Assembly (NCBI GenBank): GCA_031255815.1 | Contig: JAIRRU010000104.1 | Coordinates: 1 to 6,138 of the forward strand | Direction: 5' to 3' | Length of the DNA stretch: 6,138 nucleotides | Source: Treponema sp. | GTDB taxonomy: Bacteria > Spirochaetota > Spirochaetia > Treponematales > Breznakiellaceae | Shown here: positions 1 to 4,917 of the stretch, piece after piece | Position numbering within the stretch: the first letter of the stretch is position 1 | How the letters are laid out: each line of letters begins with the position of its first letter | Position numbers and translations under genes: made by a program | The notes under the pieces: generated by a model | The model's database searches: none | What the model saw: the letters and a program-made list of their open reading frames with translations, nothing else | Told to the model about the DNA's origin: nothing

Positions 1-848
1 CGGCGCATGGCGGCCTGGCGGGCGTGGTAGCGGGGGGTGTTTCCCGACTTGTAGGAACCGTCGTGTTCCTCGTCGATCACCACCAGGCCCAGATCCTTTA
101 CCGGGGCGAATACGGCGCTGCGGGGGCCCACCACGATCCGCACCTCCCCCCGGCGGATCCGCATCCACTCGGCAAAGCGGGCGCCGGGGCTCATCCCCGA
201 ATGGAGGGTGGCCGCGGCCTTGCCGAAGCGCTTGCCGATGGCTTCCGCGGTCTGGTGGGTAAGGGAGATCTCCGGAACCAGGTAGATTACGGATCTGCCC
301 GCCCCGATCGTATGTTCCGCGGCCCGCAGGAACACCTCCGTCTTTCCCGATCCGGTGATGCCGTAGAGGTAGAACATGGGCGGCGTTCCCGTTACGCCGC
401 CTCCGGGCCCGGCGGGGAAGGGGAGGGCGCTCAGCGCATCCAGGGCCCTTTGCTGTTCATCCGAAAGTTCGTGGGGAAGGGCGGCTATATCGTCTTCCTC
501 GTCCGGCAGGGAAGGGTAGGAGAGGAGCCTCCTGCCCGAGGGGATCATGGCGGCCAGAGCCTGGCCCATGCCGCAGAGGTAGTAGGCGGAAAGCCATTCG
601 GCCAGGGCGATGTCCCTTTCATCGAACACCGGTTCCGGGTCTACCACCCGGCGCAGGGCCTTGATCCCCTCCGGATCAAGGCCGGAGGGAGCCTCTTCCC
701 GGCTTGCCACAATGTAGCCCAGGGTTTCCCGCCTCCCGAAGGGCGCCATAGCCCGCTTTCCCGGCCCGGCCAGGGCCTTGTCGTCCATACGATAGCTGAA
801 ACGCTGATTCGCCGGGATATCGAAAACCAGATCGAAAAACCGGGCCAC
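1..848 (-). CDS. priA: Primosomal protein N' (replication restart helicase PriA), N-terminal 282 codons; C-terminus outside window
   Basis: PriA is the superfamily-2 3'-to-5' DNA helicase that recognises stalled forks and D-loops and reloads the replisome in the cytoplasm. I translated the minus strand from a GTG at 848 and read 282 codons to the window edge. The start (ARFFDLVFDIP) is typical of the PriA 3'-DNA-binding domain, which runs to about residue 105. The helicase lobe begins near LSDEQQ (128-133). Walker A is GITGSGKT (163-170), followed by LVPEISLT (190-197), LHSGM (215-219), VGPRSAVF (240-247) and the DEEH box (259-262). PRYHAR (272-277) follows. The spacing from Walker A to DEEH, about 90 residues, matches E. 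coli PriA. Only about 25 residues separate the DNA-binding domain from the helicase lobe, so the winged-helix domain seems absent. The GTG overlaps the stop of the upstream glycosylase gene by one base, implying translational coupling. The zinc-binding region and lobe 2 lie beyond position 1. Confidence 0.96.
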   Translation of the reverse strand, partial: MARFFDLVFDIPANQRFSYRMDDKALAGPGKRAMAPFGRRETLGYIVASREEAPSGLDPEGIKALRRVVDPEPVFDERDIALAEWLSAYYLCGMGQALAAMIPSGRRLLSYPSLPDEEDDIAALPHELSDEQQRALDALSALPFPAGPGGGVTGTPPMFYLYGITGSGKTEVFLRAAEHTIGAGRSVIYLVPEISLTHQTAEAIGKRFGKAAATLHSGMSPGARFAEWMRIRRGEVRIVVGPRSAVFAPVKDLGLVVIDEEHDGSYKSGNTPRYHARQAAMR

Positions 849-1585
849 TAGATCCCGCCCGCTTCAGCGAGGAAGGCCCGCAGCTTTTTGAGATCCTCCC
901 AGGCGGGCCGTTTTAAGTCTTCGTTGCGGAGCAGGGCGCTGGGATGGTAGCTGGCAAGCAGGGGGATGGAGAGATCCGGGGAAAGGGGGTAATCGTAGAA
1001 ATGCCCCCGGAGCCGGGTGATGGCTTCGGGCTCCCTAAGCCCCAGCAGGCGGTTCGCGGCGACTCTCCCCATACAGAGGATAAGCCGGGGCTTGAGAAGG
1101 CGGATCTGCCGGGCAAGGAAGGGCGCGCAGGCCTCGGCCTCGGCGGGCAGGGGGTCGCGGTTTTCCGGGGGGCGGCACTTGACCACGTTGGCGATAAAGC
1201 AGTTCCGTTCCCGGGAAAGGCCGATGGAGGCGAGCATCTTATCCAGGAGCTGCCCGGCTTTGCCCACGAAAGGCCGCCCTCCGGCGTCTTCCTCCGCCCC
1301 CGGCCCCTCCCCGATCACCAGCACCAGGGGGGCGGCGGCCCCTTCCCCCGGAACCGCGTTGGCCCGGCCCAGACAGAGATCGCAGCTCCGGCAGGCGCGG
1401 ATATCGGCCGCAAGGCTTTCCAGACTGTCCCCCCTGCCGGAAGCGGGCCCCCTCCCGGCCTCCGGCGCCGTTTCCGCATCGTCACTAAAGCGGTAAGGCT
1501 CCCGGGGCCGGGCGTAGCCTCCGGCAAGGTGATCGGCGGCAAGGTCAAGGAAGGAGGCGATAGCTGTCTTCTGTTCCCCGGTCAT
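848..1585 (-). CDS. Family-4 uracil-DNA glycosylase, [4Fe-4S] type
   Basis: This enzyme removes uracil from DNA, made by cytosine deamination or dUMP incorporation, and so starts base-excision repair. The 245-residue protein carries the family-4 signature. Motif A is GEGPGAEED (92-100), followed by GRPFVGKAGQLLD (103-115). The four probable cluster ligands are C65 and C68 (CRSC), C137 (KCRPPENRDP) and C153 (EACAPF). The C-terminal motif is HPS (214-216) in SYHPSALLR. Family members are commonly near 190-200 residues; the extra length is an N-terminal extension of about 55 residues, helical at first (1-22), then low-complexity and rich in Gly, Pro and charged residues. The ATG at 1585 is preceded by AGGGG about 11 bases upstream, slightly far for a Shine-Dalgarno sequence, and this element can pair into a hairpin. 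The stop TAG (850-848) shares its last base with the priA GTG start. The coding region is very GC-rich. Confidence 0.95.
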   Translation of the reverse strand: MTGEQKTAIASFLDLAADHLAGGYARPREPYRFSDDAETAPEAGRGPASGRGDSLESLAADIRACRSCDLCLGRANAVPGEGAAAPLVLVIGEGPGAEEDAGGRPFVGKAGQLLDKMLASIGLSRERNCFIANVVKCRPPENRDPLPAEAEACAPFLARQIRLLKPRLILCMGRVAANRLLGLREPEAITRLRGHFYDYPLSPDLSIPLLASYHPSALLRNEDLKRPAWEDLKKLRAFLAEAGGI

Positions 1586-1837
1586 GACGCCATTTTCCCC
1601 TAAGAAGGGGCGCCTGGCAAGGGAGCGCGGGCGGGCGCCGAAGAGAAAGAGACCCTGGATAGAAGGGAAGTGCCCGGAGGCAGAATCTCAAACCAACGGA
1701 CAGGAATCCGCATATAAAACCGTACAGGGCGGGCAGGCTTGCACGATAAGACGGGATCCCCGATACCCCGCCTTTCTCTCTTTGACAAAGCCGCGGCCGT
1801 TCTTCTGGAAACGCAAGCGCCTGATTTCTCCGATGCC
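1586..1837. other. Intergenic gap between glycoside-hydrolase gene and glycosylase/priA pair
   Basis: I see no convincing gene, tRNA or structured RNA in these 252 bases. Short open frames crossing it have no recognisable protein character and overlap flanking genes. The glycosylase-proximal part (about 1597-1680) is purine- and GC-rich on the plus strand; the middle contains an AT patch (1711-1720) that reads TTTTATATG on the minus strand but has no matching -35 box. A weak inverted repeat (GGCGGG 1728-1733 with CCCGCC 1767-1772, with a smaller GGGATCCC palindrome at 1753-1760 inside) might mark a terminator for the hydrolase gene, but the next minus-strand T-run is only TTTT and lies several bases beyond it. 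The gap coincides with the change in base composition. Confidence 0.6.
1597..1610 (-). promoter_or_regulatory. Hairpin covering the Shine-Dalgarno of the uracil-DNA glycosylase gene
   Basis: In minus-strand RNA the sequence reads CCCCT-UCUU-AGGGG: a perfect five-pair stem closing a four-base loop. Its 3' arm, AGGGG (1601-1597), is the only Shine-Dalgarno-like element before the ATG at 1585. Folding would hide the ribosome site, so translation could be structure-sensitive. The pairing is seen directly; a regulatory role is inference, and a stem this short can occur by chance in GC-rich DNA. Confidence 0.35.
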
Positions 1838-3913
1838 TTAGGCAAATTCAGCCTGATACATCCTGAAAATATCGATGCCTTCAACGGTAAATTCCAAATA
1901 ATTGTCGTTCTGGGTAAACCCGATCTCTTTTTTCCGGGGGAGCAGATAAACCTTTTTTACCGGTGAAGCGCATCTTACGGAGATAGTGAAAGGCCCGATG
2001 GGAATCATGGGGAATTGCTCCTGCAGATTGACACAGTGAATCTGGAGAAGATTTTCGTTGCCAAAAAGAACAATTTCTACCTGCTCGGGCGCGCCGGTCT
2101 TAACCGGATCCGGCGCGCTGCCCCGGAGAGCCTTAACAAGGCTGATAAAGACCTTCCTGTGCATGCTCTGATCGCTTGCCTCAAAGGAGGCCGCAGTCCA
2201 GATAACCTTTCCTTTGCCATAGTTACCGTAAATCACCGAAGGGTACGAAGTTGATTTCCCCGGCGGGTTAGAGTGTATGGATGCAAACTTTGTAAAGTCC
2301 GCCGGATCCGTATACGGCAGAACAACCTTCGCAAGAACATGGTGATTTTTAGTATTGCGCGCAATGACCTGCTGGCCGAAAATTGTCAAAGGATAATCTT
2401 TTGTATATGGATCGAACAGAACTTCTCCTTCTCCGGCGGGCGCCATATAGGTCACCTTTTCTTTCGTAAATCCATTCAATTCTAATCCTAAAAGCCGTTG
2501 AGCCAGATTGCCCGGAACATTGCCGCTCATGTAGAGGGAACCGCCTTCTTCAACATATTTTACCAGGGCATCTTCTTCAGTACTGCTAATGAACATGAGA
2601 GCGCTGAGAACAATCACGTTGTTTTTGTGCAAGGCCGGAATATCCTTATCGGTAAGAACCCGATAGGGGATGCGGGCTTTTCGCAGAGCCCTGCCCGAAC
2701 CAAGACAGGAATCAAGATGAGGGTTCCCTCTCATATCGCCTGAAAGAAGGGCCCGTTTAGGTTCCATGTACCTGTCCATTTTGCTTGCAAAGCTGAAATA
2801 AACCGCGGTATCAGCCAAGAGATCCCCCTGATAATAGGGTTCGTAGTGTTTGGTTTCATCATAGACCTGGCCCAGGGTTTCGTAGAACTTTTCGTTGAGA
2901 GTGCCTTTGGGATCTATCGCATCAATGGCAAGAAAGGCGCCATGATGAGCGTAGGCAAGGTAGGCATGGAGTTTGAGCATCTCAAGAGATTTTGAGGTGG
3001 TGTGATCTTTCAAACCAGGATCGCAACGGCTGGTCATATATTCAAAAGGCGGATTCTTTGTTAAACCGTAGTACGTTTTGCAGATGAAGGATTCCTGGTC
3101 AAAGCCGCCGTAGAGATCCCCGCCCATGTAATCCGACGCCTCGTTTATACTTCCGGTTATTCCATAGGTCCAGGGGTGGGTTGCTGTGGAGTACTGATGT
3201 TCCACGGCGATATCCGGTCTAAGTTCCTTTAACGCGTTTGTGGCAAAGAGGGCAAATTCGGTAATCCAGTCTTCTCGCGATTTTTGAAAGCGAAGCCAAT
3301 TTTTATCTGACCAGTCAACTGTTTCGGGGATGTCTAAGCCTGTTTCTTCCCTAAAGCGGGCGCGGCAGGCGGGGCAATAGCATACCATAGGCCAAAATGT
3401 CATATCCAGAAAAATGCCCTTGAACTTATAGGTTTCCGTAATTTCAATGAACTGTTTTTTAAGGTACTCCCGGTACCCTTTGCTATTCGGACACAAGAGG
3501 CCGTAACGGCCTCGCCCGCCCATCATGGTTTTTTGGGAAGGATCAGGATTGTCGCCCCGGGATCCGAGACCGTCAATGTCGATCATGCGCCACTCGGGAT
3601 GATGCAGATAGACGCGGTTATTGTAGATAAGGCTGTAATAAGCAATCACATCCATACCGGCGTTACAGCACAAGTCAAAAAGTTTAGCAATTTTATTCTC
3701 ACCCTTCCAGCCGGGATGCATTTCGCCGGAAGCGGAAGGCCAGTTGCACCAGCCTGCGTGGGAGTGAACGTAAATCATGGGCCCCGTGACCTGGGCTTTT
3801 TTGAGACACCTAAAGTATTGTTCGGGATCAAACCGTGAAAGGAATTCTTCATCCCAGCCGTCGATGTGCATATCGACAAGATTTCTTCGATAATTTTTGG
3901 TGTACCACGACAT
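1838..3913 (-). CDS. Cytoplasmic glycoside-hydrolase-like protein: GHL6-type TIM barrel with beta-galactosidase GATase-like domain
   Basis: The 691-residue product resembles putative glycosyl hydrolases of the GHL6 type linked to a beta-galactosidase trimerisation (GATase-like) domain. The barrel spans about 1-360: MHIDGWDEEF near the start, IYVHSHAGWCNWPS (47-60), AYYSLIYNNRV (91-101), HPEWRMID (105-112), then GIFLD (166-170), whose D170 sits where many such barrels carry a catalytic carboxylate. A Cys cluster, CYCPAC (178-183), follows directly. E238, E259 and D266 are other acidic candidates. The GATase-like domain covers about 365-600 (PYRVLTDKDIPAL, VKYVEEGGSLYMSGN, YGKGKVIWTAASFE), followed by a beta-rich C-terminal domain (about 608-691). 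No signal peptide is visible, so it should act in the cytoplasm on imported sugar. The ATG at 3913 has a strong GGAGG six bases upstream. Its place downstream of a sugar-binding protein gene supports oligosaccharide breakdown; the substrate cannot be read from the sequence. A fucosidase or galactosidase activity is possible but unproven. Confidence 0.8.
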   Translation of the reverse strand: MSWYTKNYRRNLVDMHIDGWDEEFLSRFDPEQYFRCLKKAQVTGPMIYVHSHAGWCNWPSASGEMHPGWKGENKIAKLFDLCCNAGMDVIAYYSLIYNNRVYLHHPEWRMIDIDGLGSRGDNPDPSQKTMMGGRGRYGLLCPNSKGYREYLKKQFIEITETYKFKGIFLDMTFWPMVCYCPACRARFREETGLDIPETVDWSDKNWLRFQKSREDWITEFALFATNALKELRPDIAVEHQYSTATHPWTYGITGSINEASDYMGGDLYGGFDQESFICKTYYGLTKNPPFEYMTSRCDPGLKDHTTSKSLEMLKLHAYLAYAHHGAFLAIDAIDPKGTLNEKFYETLGQVYDETKHYEPYYQGDLLADTAVYFSFASKMDRYMEPKRALLSGDMRGNPHLDSCLGSGRALRKARIPYRVLTDKDIPALHKNNVIVLSALMFISSTEEDALVKYVEEGGSLYMSGNVPGNLAQRLLGLELNGFTKEKVTYMAPAGEGEVLFDPYTKDYPLTIFGQQVIARNTKNHHVLAKVVLPYTDPADFTKFASIHSNPPGKSTSYPSVIYGNYGKGKVIWTAASFEASDQSMHRKVFISLVKALRGSAPDPVKTGAPEQVEIVLFGNENLLQIHCVNLQEQFPMIPIGPFTISVRCASPVKKVYLLPRKKEIGFTQNDNYLEFTVEGIDIFRMYQAEFA

Positions 3914-3919
3914 ATAAAA

Positions 3920-3924
3920 CCTCC
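3920..3924 (-). promoter_or_regulatory. Strong ribosome binding site of the glycoside-hydrolase gene
   Basis: Minus-strand GGAGG lies six bases before the ATG at 3913 (GGAGG-TTTTAT-ATG), a near-ideal spacing that fixes this start. The neighbouring phosphoesterase gene has no comparable site, so the hydrolase may be translated independently and more strongly. A TATAAC at 3933-3928 looks like a -10 box, but it would start transcription inside this GGAGG, so I do not call it a promoter. Confidence 0.75.
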
Positions 3925-3939
3925 GCTGTTATAGTAGGC

Positions 3940-3970
3940 TTGTTCAAGAACCCGGTTGGTTCCTGAACAA
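3940..3970. repeat. 31-bp inverted repeat in the phosphoesterase-hydrolase gap
   Basis: The arms TTGTTCAAGAACC (3940-3952) and GGTTCCTGAACAA (3958-3970) flank a five-base loop. On DNA, 12 of 13 positions are complementary. In minus-strand RNA the remaining pair is G-U, giving a continuous 13-pair stem; in plus-strand RNA it is an A-C mismatch. Each arm also contains a small GTTC-N2-GAAC palindrome, with centres 17 bp apart. No U-tract follows in the direction of transcription, so a standard intrinsic terminator is unlikely. It may be an mRNA-processing or stabilising hairpin between cistrons, or a double operator. It ends 27 bases before the hydrolase start codon. Confidence 0.7.
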
Positions 3971-4013
3971 GTTCCAGATAACTTCCAGAGAAAGATACCC
4001 GGAGAAGCTCTTT

Positions 4014-4904
4014 TTAGCCGGAAAAACGCAGGGTGCGGTACTGCCCGTTGGCCGCCATGGCGGTTATGTACTGGGTTTTTCCCGCGTAATGCAAAACCTG
4101 ATCCCTGTGCAAATGCCCGGCAAAGACCGCGCGGAGATTTTCTGTTTCAGGAAGGAGGTTTATCAGCGCCTTTGTTTCAGGCCGGTTTCCCGTCTCGGGC
4201 CACCTTTCCCTTCTTTCGATCCGCCAGTTTTTATCGGCGGCGGCGCCCCAGTCAGGATGCCCGCAGCATAGCTCGTCCGGCGGCATAGACGGCATATAGA
4301 GGGGGATATGGGTGAATACGAAAAGGGGCTGCTTTAAGGCAGCCGTTTCCCGGTAAAAGCCGAGCTGCTTCCCGTTGATTTGATAGGAAGAGCTGTCGAT
4401 TAACAGTATGCTTACCCCGTTAATGGTAAAGGCGGAACAGAGAGGATCGGCGTCTTTGTAGAACGGTTTAAGGCGTTTTTCAATCCAAAGGCTCCGGAGG
4501 CTTTCTTCGGAGCCTTTCATGCCTTCGTAGTGCCAGTCATGGTTCCCCGCGGTGTATACCCAGGGAATACCGCTGTCTTCCAACATTCCCGCGACTTTAG
4601 CTACCGCCGCGGCGGAGGGATAGTTGATTATGTCCCCGGTCAATACCAGAAGATCCGCTTTCGCTTCCCCGGCCGCGGAAAGGATGTCTCTGAAACAATC
4701 CAGCGGCGCGCAGGGTTCCCCGCTCAGGCAATGCTTTACCGTTCCCGGGGAATAAGCCTGCTTCATTCTTTCGCTGTATTGAAGAAACGCCCTGTCGGCG
4801 GCGTCATCGCAGCTAATATGGGCGTCGGTGATATGCACTATGGTAAAAGGCTTCTCCAATCCCGGGAGCCGGATTAAGGTCTCCCGGTTTTTTACTTTGT
4901 TCAT
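4014..4904 (-). CDS. Calcineurin-like metallophosphoesterase, cytoplasmic
   Basis: The 296-residue product belongs to the calcineurin-like, dimetal phosphoesterase superfamily, whose members hydrolyse phosphomonoesters or phosphodiesters. The metal-binding motifs occur in the usual order: DAH (D27, H29), GD (D91 in LTGDIIN), GNHD (120-123), THIPL (H199) and GHLH (263-266). Further conspicuous segments are CGHPDWG (214-220) and IERRERWPETG (229-239), between the last two metal motifs. The segment of about 60 residues between DAH and GD is longer than minimal. There is no signal peptide or membrane helix, so it is probably cytoplasmic. I take the ATG at 4904; a GTG immediately before it (4907) is an equal alternative. 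Neither has a Shine-Dalgarno sequence, and the binding-protein stop lies 13 bp upstream, so coupled translation is likely. Its position between a sugar-binding protein gene and a glycosidase gene suggests work on phosphorylated glycan parts or a related metabolite, but this is inference and the substrate is unknown. Confidence 0.88.
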   Translation of the reverse strand: MNKVKNRETLIRLPGLEKPFTIVHITDAHISCDDAADRAFLQYSERMKQAYSPGTVKHCLSGEPCAPLDCFRDILSAAGEAKADLLVLTGDIINYPSAAAVAKVAGMLEDSGIPWVYTAGNHDWHYEGMKGSEESLRSLWIEKRLKPFYKDADPLCSAFTINGVSILLIDSSSYQINGKQLGFYRETAALKQPLFVFTHIPLYMPSMPPDELCCGHPDWGAAADKNWRIERRERWPETGNRPETKALINLLPETENLRAVFAGHLHRDQVLHYAGKTQYITAMAANGQYRTLRFSG

Positions 4905-4917
4905 CACGGAACGGTTT

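Noticed and set aside
24..851. 275-codon open frame on the plus strand
   Set aside because: It lies opposite priA, whose minus-strand translation has unmistakable helicase motifs. The plus-strand product has no family character, and long antisense frames are expected in such GC-rich DNA.
944..1603. 219-codon open frame on the plus strand
   Set aside because: It is antisense to the uracil-DNA glycosylase gene, which has all its motifs and Cys ligands. The product is low-complexity (Gly, Pro, Arg) and resembles no protein.
1727..1772. Possible intrinsic terminator after the glycosidase gene (GGCGGG/CCCGCC arms)
   Set aside because: The stem is only six pairs with a loop of over 30 bases, and the following minus-strand T-run is four bases and displaced. 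It is too weak to call.
1600..1884. 94-codon minus-strand open frame in the gap
   Set aside because: It overlaps the end of the glycosidase gene out of frame, has no convincing ribosome site, and its Arg/Ser/Pro-rich product looks like translated noncoding DNA.
3928..3933. TATAAC as a -10 promoter box for the glycosidase gene
   Set aside because: No -35 box lies 16-18 bases upstream, and the predicted start would fall inside the GGAGG ribosome site, removing it from the transcript.
3972..3988. Direct repeat TTCCAG spaced 11 bp apart
   Set aside because: Two six-base copies are expected by chance and have no further extension or conserved spacing that I can see.
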